Made by a program: the position numbers and the translations under genes. From the NCBI GenBank assembly GCA_018267385.1, contig JAFDYN010000010.1, positions 62,001 through 126,000 of the forward strand: a DNA stretch of 64,000 nt, written 5' to 3'. This document shows positions 9,445 through 18,567 of this stretch, one piece after another; positions within the stretch are counted from its first letter, which is position 1; the number at the start of each line of letters is the position of its first letter. The notes beneath the pieces are model-generated. The model was not told the DNA's origin. It ran no database searches and saw only the letters and a program-made list of their open reading frames with translations. Source of the stretch: Bacteroidota bacterium (GTDB taxonomy: Bacteria > Bacteroidota > Bacteroidia > Chitinophagales > LD1).

Positions 9445-9473
9445 TGAAATCTGTCCAGATTTCAACTTTTTTT
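9445..9473 (+). terminator. Terminator between the RraB-family gene and rpsL
   Basis: A perfect 9-bp inverted repeat (TGAAATCTG / CAGATTTCA) with a 2-base gap, then AC and seven T. The stem is AT-rich for a terminator. It lies about 10 bp before the rpsL promoter and would insulate the ribosomal unit from read-through. Confidence 0.75.
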
Positions 9474-9482
9474 CACCATTCG

Positions 9483-9513
9483 TTGTGAACTTTAAGGAAT
9501 AAAAGTATTTTTG
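9483..9513 (+). promoter_or_regulatory. Promoter of the rpsL-rpsG-fusA unit
   Basis: TTG at 9483-9485 and TATTTTTG at 9506-9513, 20 bp apart, a full match to the Bacteroidota primary sigma-factor consensus. The ATG of rpsL is about 20 bp beyond the second box. A weaker candidate (TATCTTCG at 9404-9411) lies upstream of the terminator hairpin. Confidence 0.75.
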
Positions 9514-9533
9514 CCGTCCCAAAAATAGCGTTA

Positions 9534-9938
9534 ATGCCAACCATTCAACAGTTAGTACGCAAGTCAAGGACCATCATCCGTGCGAAATCTAAGAGCCGAG
9601 CGCTCGATAGCTGCCCTCAGCGTAGGGGCGTTTGTACCCGTGTATATACTACTACCCCTAAGAAGCCAAACTCGGCTCTTCGCAAGGTAGCTAAGGTACG
9701 TCTGACCAACTCTATAGAAGTGATCGCTTATATCCCGGGTGAGGGCCACAACCTCCAGGAGCACTCTATCGTGCTGATCCGTGGTGGTAGGGTGAAGGAC
9801 CTCCCAGGTGTACGTTACCATATCGTACGTGGCAGCCTCGATACTGCCGGCGTAGAAAACCGCAAAAAGAGCCGCTCTAAGTACGGTACCAAGCGTCCTA
9901 AGGCAGGTGCAGCAGCAGCTCCGGCCAAAAAGAAGTAA
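9534..9938 (+). CDS. rpsL: 30S ribosomal protein S12
   Basis: S12 sits at the decoding centre of the 30S subunit. All conserved blocks are present, including [25 protein letters not shown] in part and [12 protein letters not shown]. Lys 43 and Lys 88, whose mutation gives streptomycin resistance in other bacteria, are both Lys here, as in sensitive strains. Asp 89 is the position that RimO methylthiolates. The 134-residue length reflects an Ala/Lys-rich tail of about ten residues beyond the E. coli end. It is the first gene of the str unit, with its own promoter at 9483-9513. Confidence 0.98.
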   Translation: MPTIQQLVRKSRTIIRAKSKSRALDSCPQRRGVCTRVYTTTPKKPNSALRKVAKVRLTNSIEVIAYIPGEGHNLQEHSIVLIRGGRVKDLPGVRYHIVRGSLDTAGVENRKKSRSKYGTKRPKAGAAAAPAKKK

Positions 9939-9986
9939 TTGAGAATCAAGAGTCAAGAAAAGAGACAATAAGATCATTATAATACA

Positions 9987-10454
9987 ATGAGAAAAGCAAG
10001 AGCACCCAAAAGATTCCCTCAGCCGGATCCTAAATTCGGTGACACGATCGTGACACAGTTTGTAAACAACCTGATGTACGAGGGAAAGAAGTCCACTGCC
10101 TATACCGTATTCTACAATGCACTCGACCTGATAGAAGAGCGCACTAAGGAAAACCCTCTGGAGATCTGGAGGAAGGCGGTACAGAATGTATCTCCGGCCG
10201 TAGAGGTGAAGAGCCGCCGTATCGGTGGTGCTAACTTCCAGGTGCCTACAGAGGTACGTCCTGAGCGCAGGCAGTCTCTGGGTATCAAGTGGATCATCAA
10301 CTTTGCCCGCAGCCGCAACGGTAAGTCTATGGAAGACAAACTGGCAAACGAGCTGATAGCAGCGAGCAAGGGTGAAGGTGGCGCATTCAAGAAGCGTGAG
10401 GATGTGCACCGTATGGCTGAAGCCAACAAGGCTTTCGCCCACTTTAAGTTCTAA
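9987..10454 (+). CDS. rpsG: 30S ribosomal protein S7
   Basis: S7 nucleates assembly of the 30S head by binding the 3' domain of 16S rRNA. The 155-residue sequence carries the family blocks DPKFGD, FVNNLMYEGKKSTAY, NVSPAVEVKSRRIGGANFQVP and RPERRQSLGIKWI. It lies 48 bp after rpsL on the same strand in the standard str order. The spacer is short and A/G-rich, with no terminator. Confidence 0.98.
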   Translation: MRKARAPKRFPQPDPKFGDTIVTQFVNNLMYEGKKSTAYTVFYNALDLIEERTKENPLEIWRKAVQNVSPAVEVKSRRIGGANFQVPTEVRPERRQSLGIKWIINFARSRNGKSMEDKLANELIAASKGEGGAFKKREDVHRMAEANKAFAHFKF

Positions 10455-10476
10455 TAGCTAAAAGTAAATATCGCTG

Positions 10477-10521
10477 AAGCGCAAAAACGCAAAATTGATA
10501 AGATGATGCGGCTTTGCGCTT
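10477..10521 (+). other. Stem-loop in the rpsG-fusA spacer
   Basis: A 9-bp perfect inverted repeat (AAGCGCAAA at 10477-10485, TTTGCGCTT at 10513-10521) flanks a 27-base loop in the 140-bp gap before fusA. It has no T-run, so it is not a terminator. It could be a processing site or a leader structure that sets the rpsG:fusA ratio. Confidence 0.4.
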
Positions 10522-10594
10522 TCGTGATAAAATAGACAGGAAGAAATAAATAAAAAGCGCGGCAACGCCAATAAAAAAATAACAACGGGAAATC

Positions 10595-12718
10595 ATGGCA
10601 GGAAAAGACCTCACCCACACGAGAAACATCGGAATCGCGGCACACATCGATGCCGGCAAGACTACAACCACGGAGCGTATCCTGTACTACACAGGTGTGA
10701 GCCACAAGATAGGTGAGGTGCACGATGGTGCAGCTACTATGGACTGGATGGAGCAAGAGCAGGAGCGTGGTATCACGATCACATCTGCTGCTACCCGCTG
10801 CGCTTGGACATGGAAGGGTGAGAAGTATGACATCAACATCATCGATACTCCGGGCCACGTGGATTTCACCGTAGAGGTGAACCGCTCTCTGCGTGTACTG
10901 GAAGGTCTGGTATTCCTCTTCTCTGCTGTGGACGGTGTAGAGCCTCAGTCTGAGACTAACTGGCGTCTGGCTAACAACTACGGTGTAGCCCGTCTCGGTT
11001 TCGTAAACAAGATGGACCGCCAGGGTGCTGACTTCTTCAATGTGGTAACGCAAGTGAACACCATGCTGGGCTCTAACCCGCTGGTGATGCAGATACCTAT
11101 CGGCAATGAGGAAAACTTTAAGGGTGTGGTAGACCTCGTGACAAACGAAGCTATCATCTGGAATGAAGCTGACAAGGGCATGACCTACGAGGTAGTGCCT
11201 ATCCCGGCTGACCTGGAAGAAGACGTGAAGATGTACCGCGAGAAGCTCCTCGAGCAGGTAGCAGAGTTTGACGATACGCTGATGGAGAAATATTTCGCTG
11301 ATCCTAACTCTATCTCTGCAGAGGAGATCCGTGCGGCTGTGCGCCAGGCGGTGATCGCTGACAAGGTAGTACCTATGTTCTGCGGTTCTTCATTCAAGAA
11401 TAAGGGTGTGCAGGCCGTACTCGATGCGGTATGCGCGATACTCCCATCTCCTACAGACAGGAAGGAAGTACATGGTACTAATCCTGATACTGAGCAGCCT
11501 ATCGTACGCCAGGCTACTACAGATGGTCCGTTTGCAGCACTTGCATTCAAGATCGCTACTGACCCGTATGTAGGCCGTCTGTGCTACTTCAGAGTTTACT
11601 CTGGTGGCCTGGATGCCGGCTCATACGTATACAATACACGTACACAAAAGAACGAGCGTATCTCTCGTCTCTTCCAGATGCACGCCAATAAGCAGAACTC
11701 TGTACCTCGCGTAGAGGCTGGTGATATCGCTGCAGGTGTGGGCTTCAAGGATATCCGTACAGGTGATACCCTCTGCGATGAGAAGAACAAGATCGTACTC
11801 GAGTCCATGATATTCCCTGAGCCGGTGATCTCCATAGCTGTGGAGCCTAAGACTCAAAAGGATATGGACAAGATGGGTATGGCCCTCGGCAAGCTGGCTG
11901 AGGAGGATCCAACCTTCAAGGTGAGCTTTGATGAGGCTACCGGCCAGACCATCATAGCAGGTATGGGTGAGCTCCACCTGGAGATCATCGTAGACCGTAT
12001 GCGTCGTGAGTTCAACGTAGAACTCAACCAAGGTGCACCACAGGTGAACTATCGTGAGAAGCTGACCAAGAAGGTAGAGCACCGCGAGACATATAAGAAG
12101 CAATCAGGTGGTCGTGGTAAGTATGCCGATATCAAGATCGAGATCGGACCAACCGAGGAGACTGAAGACGCTAAACTGGGTCTTACTTTCATCAATGATA
12201 TTTTCGGTGGATCTATCCCGCGTGAGTTTATACCAGCTGTAGAAAAGGGCTTCAAGGAAGCAATGAAGACAGGTGTACTCGCAGGATACGAGATCGATGC
12301 GCTGACTGTGCGCCTTTTTGATGGTGGTTTCCACGCGGTGGATTCCGACGCCCTCTCATTTGAGCTCTGCGCCAAGATGGCATTCCGTAACGCTGCCCGC
12401 CAGGCTGGTCCGGTACTCCTCGAGCCGATCATGAAGCTCGAAGTGATCACTCCTGACGAAAACACCGGTAACGTGGTAGGTGACCTGAACCGTCGTCGTG
12501 GTATCGTAGAAGGCATGGAGGCGAAGATGAACGCACAGGTCGTAAAGGCTAAGGTGCCACTGAGCGAAATGTTTGGCTACGTGACACAACTCCGTACGCT
12601 GACATCAGGCCGTGCTACCTCTACCATGGAGTTTCACAGCTATGCACCGGCACCGGAAGGTGTGGCTAAGGCCGTGATCGCTAAGAACTCTGGTAAGATC
12701 AAGGAGGTAGAAGAGTAA
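10595..12718 (+). CDS. fusA: Elongation factor G
   Basis: The translational GTPase that drives tRNA and mRNA translocation and, with RRF, ribosome recycling. The G1 motif is AHIDAGKTT (about residues 17-25), G2 lies within [11 protein letters not shown]3 is DTPGHVDF and G4 is NKMD. Domains II-V follow, with the conserved [11 protein letters not shown] block of domain IV and the RGIVEGM region of domain V. The 707-residue length is usual for canonical EF-G1 rather than the paralogous EF-G2. It sits in the str unit directly after rpsG, which supports it as the housekeeping copy. tuf does not follow within this window. Confidence 0.98.
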   Translation: MAGKDLTHTRNIGIAAHIDAGKTTTTERILYYTGVSHKIGEVHDGAATMDWMEQEQERGITITSAATRCAWTWKGEKYDINIIDTPGHVDFTVEVNRSLRVLEGLVFLFSAVDGVEPQSETNWRLANNYGVARLGFVNKMDRQGADFFNVVTQVNTMLGSNPLVMQIPIGNEENFKGVVDLVTNEAIIWNEADKGMTYEVVPIPADLEEDVKMYREKLLEQVAEFDDTLMEKYFADPNSISAEEIRAAVRQAVIADKVVPMFCGSSFKNKGVQAVLDAVCAILPSPTDRKEVHGTNPDTEQPIVRQATTDGPFAALAFKIATDPYVGRLCYFRVYSGGLDAGSYVYNTRTQKNERISRLFQMHANKQNSVPRVEAGDIAAGVGFKDIRTGDTLCDEKNKIVLESMIFPEPVISIAVEPKTQKDMDKMGMALGKLAEEDPTFKVSFDEATGQTIIAGMGELHLEIIVDRMRREFNVELNQGAPQVNYREKLTKKVEHRETYKKQSGGRGKYADIKIEIGPTEETEDAKLGLTFINDIFGGSIPREFIPAVEKGFKEAMKTGVLAGYEIDALTVRLFDGGFHAVDSDALSFELCAKMAFRNAARQAGPVLLEPIMKLEVITPDENTGNVVGDLNRRRGIVEGMEAKMNAQVVKAKVPLSEMFGYVTQLRTLTSGRATSTMEFHSYAPAPEGVAKAVIAKNSGKIKEVEE

Positions 12719-12752
12719 TTAGTATCGAGTAGTTAGTAGTGAGTATTGAGAT
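12719..12752 (+). repeat. TAGTTAGTA-type intergenic element
   Basis: A low-complexity stretch just after the fusA stop, built of related words (TTAGTATCGAGTAGTTAGTAGTGAG in part, then TATTGAG). The same AGTAGTTAGT core recurs as the arm of the inverted repeat at 56972-57067. It is probably a fragment of a small dispersed intergenic repeat. No function is assigned. Confidence 0.4.
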
Positions 12753-12814
12753 AATGCGAACAGCCAACTACGACAGCAAAGTCAAAATTTAAACACAATA
12801 AACGTCCTTTAAAA

Positions 12815-13120
12815 ATGAGTCAAAGAATAAGGATCAAGCTCAAATCCTACGACCACAACCTGGTAGACAAGAGCGCAGAGAAAATCGTAAAGACTGTGAA
12901 AAACACAGGTGCAGTAGTGAGCGGTCCAGTGCCACTGCCTACGCACAAGAACATCTTCACTGTGCTGCGTTCACCGCATGCCAATGCTAACTCTAAGGAG
13001 CAGTTTCAACTCTGCACCTACAAGAGGCTCATCGACATCTACTCTTCATCGTCGAAGACTGTGGATGCGCTCATGAAGCTCGAGCTGCCAAGTGGCGTAG
13101 AGGTAGAGATCAAGGCGTAG
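12815..13120 (+). CDS. rpsJ: 30S ribosomal protein S10
   Basis: S10 of the 30S head, also a transcription antitermination partner (NusE). The 101 residues match the family throughout: [35 protein letters not shown], the [17 protein letters not shown] loop and the [18 protein letters not shown] end. It lies 96 bp after fusA, which links the str and S10 clusters as is common in Bacteroidota. Confidence 0.98.
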   Translation: MSQRIRIKLKSYDHNLVDKSAEKIVKTVKNTGAVVSGPVPLPTHKNIFTVLRSPHANANSKEQFQLCTYKRLIDIYSSSSKTVDALMKLELPSGVEVEIKA

Positions 13121-13306
13121 TAGCCATCTGTGTCCACGCCGCCGAGAGGAACGGTGTAGCAAACGTGCACTGGACAGAGTAAACATACAAATGCAGCAAA
13201 TGTGGGCTGCGACCCTATCTGAGAGGAAGGGAGAGGAGAGGTATTGAAATTATTTAATCATTTATGAGCCCCGGTGAGAGCCGCGGTTCCGCTAAAACAA
13301 AAAGCA

Positions 13307-13927
13307 ATGAAAGGTATCATCGGTAAGAAGGTCGGCATGACCAGCATTTTTGACAACGGCAAGTATGTCGGAGTAACTGTAATAGACGTGAAAGGTAACA
13401 CCGTGACTCAGGTGAAGACCAACGACACTGACGGCTACTCAGCAGTGCAGGTAGGTTTTGACGACAAGAGCGAGAAGGCTGCAAACAATGCAGAGAAAGG
13501 CCACGCTAAGAAGGCTAACACCGCTCCTAAGAGGAAGTATGTAGAGTTCCGCAATTTTGATTTTGAGAAAGCTGTAGGCGAGGCTATCGCTGCAGATATA
13601 TTCGCAGATGGCGAGAAAGTGACTGTAGTAGGTACATCTAAAGGCAAAGGTTTCCAGGGTGTAGTAAAGCGTCACGGATTCTCAGGTGTGGGTATGGGTT
13701 CTCACGGTCAGCACGATCGTATGCGTGCTCCGGGTTCCCTCGGTGCATCATCTGATCCTAGCCGCGTATGGAAAGGTCTCCGCATGGCAGGCCGCATGGG
13801 TGGCAACCGTATCAAGACTCAGAACGTGAAAGTGGTAAAGGTAATGGCTGATCAAAGCCTGATCCTCCTCGGCGGTTCTGTACCGGGCGCTATCGGCTCA
13901 TACGTAGTACTCGAGAAGACCAAGTAA
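13307..13927 (+). CDS. rplC: 50S ribosomal protein L3
   Basis: L3 is an early-assembly 50S protein near the peptidyl-transferase centre. I start it at ATG 13307 (MKGIIGKKVGMTSIF), the usual N-terminus; the frame is open to 13274, but those residues are not L3-like. Conserved blocks are KGKGFQGVVKRHGF, GSHGQHDRMRAPGS and GSVPGAIGSYV, where the Gln in GSHGQHD is in the region methylated by PrmB in E. coli. The 206-residue length is normal. A 186-bp spacer separates it from rpsJ. It is followed not by rplD but by a terminator and unrelated genes on the other strand, so the S10 cluster is broken here. Confidence 0.98.
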   Translation: MKGIIGKKVGMTSIFDNGKYVGVTVIDVKGNTVTQVKTNDTDGYSAVQVGFDDKSEKAANNAEKGHAKKANTAPKRKYVEFRNFDFEKAVGEAIAADIFADGEKVTVVGTSKGKGFQGVVKRHGFSGVGMGSHGQHDRMRAPGSLGASSDPSRVWKGLRMAGRMGGNRIKTQNVKVVKVMADQSLILLGGSVPGAIGSYVVLEKTK

Positions 13928-13953
13928 ATCTCTCAAAAAGCATATTTTTTTTG

Positions 13954-13982
13954 CCCCTTCACTCCAGTGGAGGGGTTTTTTA
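13954..13982 (+). terminator. Terminator after rplC
   Basis: The stem CCCCTTCACT / AGTGGAGGGG (one G-T pair) has a 2-base loop and is followed by six T. It ends the rpsL-to-rplC unit. Confidence 0.92.
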
Positions 13983-14040
13983 TTTCCCCTTTACTGAGGT
14001 GGTGATGAGCGCCTGCACCAAAGTATCCTGTCTGAGGTAA

Positions 14041-14071
14041 ATAAAAAAGCCATCCCCATAGAGGATGGCTT
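14041..14071 (-). terminator. Terminator of the first M43 protease gene
   Basis: The stem AAGCCATCC / GGATGGCTT at 14047-14071 has a 7-base loop and, read on the minus strand, is followed by a run of T (the A-run at 14043-14048). It lies just downstream of the stop at 14092. Confidence 0.9.
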
Positions 14072-14091
14072 TCTATTAATACGTTTATGCT

Positions 14092-16227
14092 TTACATTTT
14101 TACAAATCTGCGCTGCATAGAGGTTTTGCCATCTGACACGCGCACCAGGTAGATACCGCTGGAGATACCTTGTGTATCAAAAGTGATATTGCGTTCACCG
14201 GCTGGTAGCTGGCCTGTATAGATGGTGCTGACGGTACGGCCTGTCATATCTACCAGATCTATGCTAGCATTATTGGCTTTACTGCTCATGATTGAAATCG
14301 TTGCTACCCCCTGAGCCGGATTCGGCTGTATGGTCAGGTCGCTCACAGCAGAACTGATGTGCGAGATGCCCGTGGTGGATTGGCCTATGTTGATGTTATC
14401 TATATAGAGTTGATTGGCCTGACGCACACTGCGCGCCACGATCTTAAAATTAACTGACTGAAATTGATTGTACGCCGAAGGGATCGTAGCAGTCACAGTT
14501 TTCCAGTATTCATCGGTTTGACCGGGGGTATAGGGTCCTGATCCCACAGTACCCGCATTAAACAGATTATAACCTCCTTCATTCAGATAAAGCCTGTTCC
14601 AGGTCACACCGCAGTCCTTAGATATATATACCGACAGGGCTGCGATAGAATCGCTCATATGACTGCCATCATATGTGGCAAATGAATATTCAAACGAGAA
14701 GGTCAGCTGTGAGGGGTCTATAGACGTCATGTCTATGGGTGGAGATATCAGCTCATCTATGTCTCCATCTAGCCTGCTATTATACAGGTTGAGCATGCTG
14801 CTGGCATTACTGTAGTGTCCTGCACCCGTCACGCGGCGGAAGTAGGTATTATTATTATCATAGTTATTAGAGATCCAAAGTGAGCTGAGGCTGTCATTTT
14901 CAAAACCTTCAAAATATGGTCCCGGTACAGCGTTCCCGTCATTTACATAGACCATGGATTTCACTTTTGTAGAGGTACCATTGTTATTTGTCACAGAGAG
15001 TGTGACCTCTTTCCAGCCCGGAGTCGTGAAGGAAACGACAGGTGACAGGTCTGTGGTAGTAGAGGAGCCCAGGTCAGCATCAGCAGGGAATATCCACTGC
15101 CTGCTTTGCACGTCAGCATTCCATGATACATCAGTGAATTTTACACTCTGTCCCAGGCACGCATAGCGTATGCTGGCTGCAAAATCAGCTACCGGCACGG
15201 CGCAGGATTGTGGATTAGGATAGGTGAGTGGCTGATCTGTGCCCGTAGCCAGCAGATTAGTCTGCGACCAGATATTATTTCTGCCTGAGATCGGAGAGTT
15301 CAGTGCAGCCTGGGCCCTGACTACCTGTCCCTTGGTAAACATGTAGTGACAGCTGGAGTAGTTCATTATATTCTGCACATTCTCTATGATGGGCGGTGTG
15401 CAGTAAGCTTCACTGAGTGGACAGGTACCGTAGTCGCCCCTTGTGATCGGAGTGTCATCTACATCATCATCGCCACATGCCACGCCAGGGTCATTGGTAT
15501 TGCCCCAGGTGTGCTGCAGGTTCATCCAGTGGCCACTTTCGTGAGCTACCGTAGGGCGCTCATATGGGTCATTAGAACCTACCCCCTCAGACATCACGAG
15601 GATACCATCTATGATATCATTATTCACATAGGTAGATACGGAGCTCGGGTAGTACGCGTAGGCCAGAGCAGAATTGTTGGCTTTGCTCATCGTCTTTATG
15701 ACCCATACATTCAGATATTTATCCCTTGGCCATGGATGCTGCTTGTTATTATCATCGCCATCATAGGTGGTAGAGGAGTAGATGCGCTCGATACCATTTG
15801 TACAATTGCCATCGGGGTCTTTCTGGGCCAGGCGGAACTCTACATTCATATTACCGATCAGGGTATCAAAGGCGGGTACGACATTAGGCAGCTCCGGATT
15901 GGTAGCACTGCAATATTGGTTCCAGTGTGCCATTTCATTGAAGATAGTAGCATCGGAAAGATCTTCCACTCCAGCATCATGGATGATGTGGAATACTACG
16001 GGTACTATATATGGTCCGGTACGCTGACCTGAGTTAGCCCTGTTCTCACGGATAAAAGCACGGGTAAAGGAATCCAGAACCTGCTGGGATACGAGGCGCT
16101 CCGGATGCAGGTCATATTGGCGCTGGCTCATTTCGCCGGCCAGACAGCCTATAGGATGGCTCTGAGACTGCGCAAAGGCTCCTATAGATACCAGACACGC
16201 CAGTGCAAGAGTATAAAGGTGTTTCAT
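14092..16227 (-). CDS. T9SS-secreted M43 metalloprotease with PKD domain
   Basis: An extracellular zinc protease of the cytophagalysin/pappalysin family. A signal peptide (residues 1-19, ending GAFAQ) leads to a catalytic domain with HESGHWMNLQH (the HExxHxxGxxH zinc motif) and a downstream MNYSSCHYMFT Met-turn region. A PKD domain (around 350-430), a jelly-roll/MAM-like region (about 435-620) and a T9SS type A sorting domain (last 80 residues, ending YLVRVSDGKTSMQRRFVKM) complete the 711 residues. It should leave the cell through the type IX system and be released or attached to surface polysaccharide. A second M43 protease lies at 16842-18386. The substrate is unknown. Confidence 0.92.
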   Translation of the reverse strand: MKHLYTLALACLVSIGAFAQSQSHPIGCLAGEMSQRQYDLHPERLVSQQVLDSFTRAFIRENRANSGQRTGPYIVPVVFHIIHDAGVEDLSDATIFNEMAHWNQYCSATNPELPNVVPAFDTLIGNMNVEFRLAQKDPDGNCTNGIERIYSSTTYDGDDNNKQHPWPRDKYLNVWVIKTMSKANNSALAYAYYPSSVSTYVNNDIIDGILVMSEGVGSNDPYERPTVAHESGHWMNLQHTWGNTNDPGVACGDDDVDDTPITRGDYGTCPLSEAYCTPPIIENVQNIMNYSSCHYMFTKGQVVRAQAALNSPISGRNNIWSQTNLLATGTDQPLTYPNPQSCAVPVADFAASIRYACLGQSVKFTDVSWNADVQSRQWIFPADADLGSSTTTDLSPVVSFTTPGWKEVTLSVTNNNGTSTKVKSMVYVNDGNAVPGPYFEGFENDSLSSLWISNNYDNNNTYFRRVTGAGHYSNASSMLNLYNSRLDGDIDELISPPIDMTSIDPSQLTFSFEYSFATYDGSHMSDSIAALSVYISKDCGVTWNRLYLNEGGYNLFNAGTVGSGPYTPGQTDEYWKTVTATIPSAYNQFQSVNFKIVARSVRQANQLYIDNINIGQSTTGISHISSAVSDLTIQPNPAQGVATISIMSSKANNASIDLVDMTGRTVSTIYTGQLPAGERNITFDTQGISSGIYLVRVSDGKTSMQRRFVKM

Positions 16228-16345
16228 TAGTTATTTTTATAAAGCTAAAGTAGGCCAAAATATGGCAAACACGCAATACTCAGCACGTTAAATGACAAAA
16301 GATTGACAGAATTGTGACTATTCTATATGTGAAGCTGCTCCGGTA

Positions 16346-16822
16346 TCACAGGCCGCCTTCGCTCACATCTACGAAGAGCATTTTAAGCGCCAGCATCATG
16401 CCATAAGCTACCACCATGTAGAATGTAGTAGTAATGAGAATGATCCTTACCTCCCACGAGTTTGAGAAGTATTTGCCGGTCATGAGGTAGACGATACCGT
16501 ACATGATGACGGCTATCACAGCATAAAACAGAAATGAAGCTATCAGGTATTTTTTATTGTCAGTTGCCAGAAGGCAAAGCCAGGGATTGAACATGACATA
16601 AAATACTACCCCAAAACAGCCGGCATACATGACCAGATCGTCAGAGTGCAGCGCATATTTGGCTACTATGAGCAGGAGGATACCCAGTATGGTGATAAAT
16701 GTAAATTGCTTCACCGGAGTGGCTCCCTTCAGCGCAGATGCGGTAAACATCTCTCCGGGTTTGCGCAGGCTATCGTCAGCAGTCATGGTATATTTTGAAG
16801 GCAAAGATAAAGTATTCTCCAT
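16346..16822 (-). CDS. Four-helix membrane protein of unknown function
   Basis: A 158-residue protein with a hydrophilic N-terminus of about 38 residues and four hydrophobic segments (about 41-57, 64-86, 93-113, 126-150). I do not recognise the family. It lies between two M43 metalloprotease genes, only 19 bp downstream of the second one on the same strand, so it is probably co-transcribed with that protease. No catalytic motif is visible. Confidence 0.7.
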   Translation of the reverse strand: MENTLSLPSKYTMTADDSLRKPGEMFTASALKGATPVKQFTFITILGILLLIVAKYALHSDDLVMYAGCFGVVFYVMFNPWLCLLATDNKKYLIASFLFYAVIAVIMYGIVYLMTGKYFSNSWEVRIILITTTFYMVVAYGMMLALKMLFVDVSEGGL

Positions 16823-16841
16823 TCTAGCTTGGGAACATTTA

Positions 16842-18386
16842 TCACTGAACCATCACTTTGCGCACCTCCGTGTGGATGCCATCGCTGATCGAAACATTGT
16901 AGATGCCAGTGGCGACACCGGTCATATCTATCTGATAGGAGTACAAGCCATTGATGTGCGTGAAGGCCTCCTCATGCACTATATTTCCTAGTACATCAGA
17001 GATGCGCACTGATACCTGCTCTACGCGGTCAGCGGCTGCTATCATTAGCTGAAACTTGCCATGGGTTGGGTTAGGGTAGATCGTATACTCTATCTGCACC
17101 CCTGCATCAGTGAGGCCTGTAGCAGTACCCTCAGTGGTAAACGAGCGGATAGCGGAATAGGCACTGCTGCCTGTAGGGCACACAGCGCTCACATGATATT
17201 GATACGTAGTACCGGGCACCAGCCCTGTCAGGTATTTGGCAGGAGTGCTGGCAGTGGCATTGGCCCACTGGGCTGCGGCGGACGGTTTATACTCCAGTAT
17301 GTATGATGTGGCTCCCGATACGGCAGACCACTGGATGGTGTCGGTAGGCGAGGCGACCGTGCCCGATGTCAGCGCAGCAGGTGTACCGCAGGCTCCGGAG
17401 GCAGAGGCGGGCGGCACACATCCGGCAGAGCTGGCTATCGATGCGCGGGCGCCACCTGTGACGAAAAGCGACTGAACCCTTAATGCCTGTCCGGCTGTGA
17501 ACATGGTCATGCAAGCATCATCTGTATAGTCCATAAAGTTCATGAACATATCACCATTTGGCGCATTGGTACAGGACACATGCGGAAATGCAGGACAGCC
17601 AAAATTCTCAGAATATTGAGGCGGAGTATCGTCTACATAGTCAGTCCCGCTGCAGTCACCGCTCGTATTGCCCCAGATATGGTAGAGGTTCATCCAGTGG
17701 CCTATCTCATGCGTAGCGGTTCGGCCCTTGTCATATGGTGCCAGAGCCGTTCCCATGCTGCCAAAGGCAGTATAGTTGATCACTACACCGTCGGTCTCAG
17801 ATGCTCCTCCAGGAAACTGTCCGTAGCCCAACAGTGCATTTCCCAGATTGCAAACCCAGAGATTCAGGTAGCTGGCAGCAGGCCAGGCATCGTCGCCACC
17901 CTGTGCGGTATATTTTACGGAGTTGCTGGTAGAGAAAATTGTAGCCGAAGTTTGGGTTCTCACTATGCCCGTAGTAGCATTGCCCTCGGGATCACGTTTG
18001 GCCAGGCAGAATTGTATGCCCGTACTGCCACTCACCGGCTGAAAGACCGCCGGCGTAGAAGACCAGTTGACATTAGATCGGCTATAGTCAGCATTGAGAA
18101 TGTCTATCTGTGATTGTATCTGCGCATCACTGATATTTTGAGCAGAGGTGCTATATACCACATGGACCACTACTGGTATGGTGATCGTAGATCGTGAAGA
18201 TATCCCCGTAGGATGCAGGGAGATAAACCTTGCTGTCTGGGTCTCTATATCCTGCCGTGTGGTAGCGATGGCCGGATTATCGCGCAGCATCTGGTCCAGG
18301 GCCTCCATAGAGCCACACTGACGGTGCTGGCCATAGCTGGCCGCTGTCAGACAGAAGAGGAGCAGTAAGCTGAAAAAACCTTTCAT
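16842..18386 (-). CDS. T9SS-secreted M43 metalloprotease with fibronectin type III domain
   Basis: The second cytophagalysin-like zinc protease. It has a signal peptide (residues 1-19, ending ASYGQ), a catalytic domain with HEIGHWMNLYH and the following DYVDDTPPQ and MNFMDYTDDACMTMFT segments, a fibronectin type III domain (about 335-420) and a T9SS type A sorting domain (about 435-514, ending NVSISDGIHTEVRKVMVQ). At 514 residues it lacks the PKD and jelly-roll regions of its relative at 14092. The catalytic domains of the two share the NPE/DPEGN, WGNT and DDTP landmarks and probably arose by duplication with domain exchange. The start is the ATG at 18386, which gives a clean signal peptide. 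Confidence 0.92.
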   Translation of the reverse strand: MKGFFSLLLLFCLTAASYGQHRQCGSMEALDQMLRDNPAIATTRQDIETQTARFISLHPTGISSRSTITIPVVVHVVYSTSAQNISDAQIQSQIDILNADYSRSNVNWSSTPAVFQPVSGSTGIQFCLAKRDPEGNATTGIVRTQTSATIFSTSNSVKYTAQGGDDAWPAASYLNLWVCNLGNALLGYGQFPGGASETDGVVINYTAFGSMGTALAPYDKGRTATHEIGHWMNLYHIWGNTSGDCSGTDYVDDTPPQYSENFGCPAFPHVSCTNAPNGDMFMNFMDYTDDACMTMFTAGQALRVQSLFVTGGARASIASSAGCVPPASASGACGTPAALTSGTVASPTDTIQWSAVSGATSYILEYKPSAAAQWANATASTPAKYLTGLVPGTTYQYHVSAVCPTGSSAYSAIRSFTTEGTATGLTDAGVQIEYTIYPNPTHGKFQLMIAAADRVEQVSVRISDVLGNIVHEEAFTHINGLYSYQIDMTGVATGIYNVSISDGIHTEVRKVMVQ

Positions 18387-18439
18387 CAGGGGTCGGCTTT
18401 CCTATAATATAGTATACGGAAGCGCCGCGCGCAAGTGAC

Positions 18440-18465
18440 ATTATACAAAGATTCATTTGTATAAT
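18440..18465. promoter_or_regulatory. Perfect palindrome in the divergent M43/CrtC-GGPPS spacer
   Basis: Ten-base arms, ATTATACAAA and TTTGTATAAT, around GATTCA. The site lies in the 260-bp divergent region between the second M43 protease and the lipocalin-prenyltransferase fusion. There is no T-run, so it is not a terminator. The symmetry suits an operator for a dimeric regulator, which is an inference. Confidence 0.45.
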
Positions 18466-18567
18466 GGATTTCAGGATTTCCTCCCCCGGTTTTGGACCCC
18501 TGACGTTTGGGGATAGTTAATTTTCTATTTCCCAAAGGGTTATCATGATCTTAATCACCGATTTCTA

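Noticed and set aside
13121-13306. A known riboswitch or named ribosomal-protein leader in the rpsJ-rplC gap
   Set aside because: I could not fit any known structure; only short GC palindromes and a purine-rich patch are visible.
15346-16032. Plus-strand open frame of 228 codons opposite the first M43 protease
   Set aside because: Ile/Tyr/His-rich composition, no motif, and the opposite strand encodes the HExxH catalytic domain.
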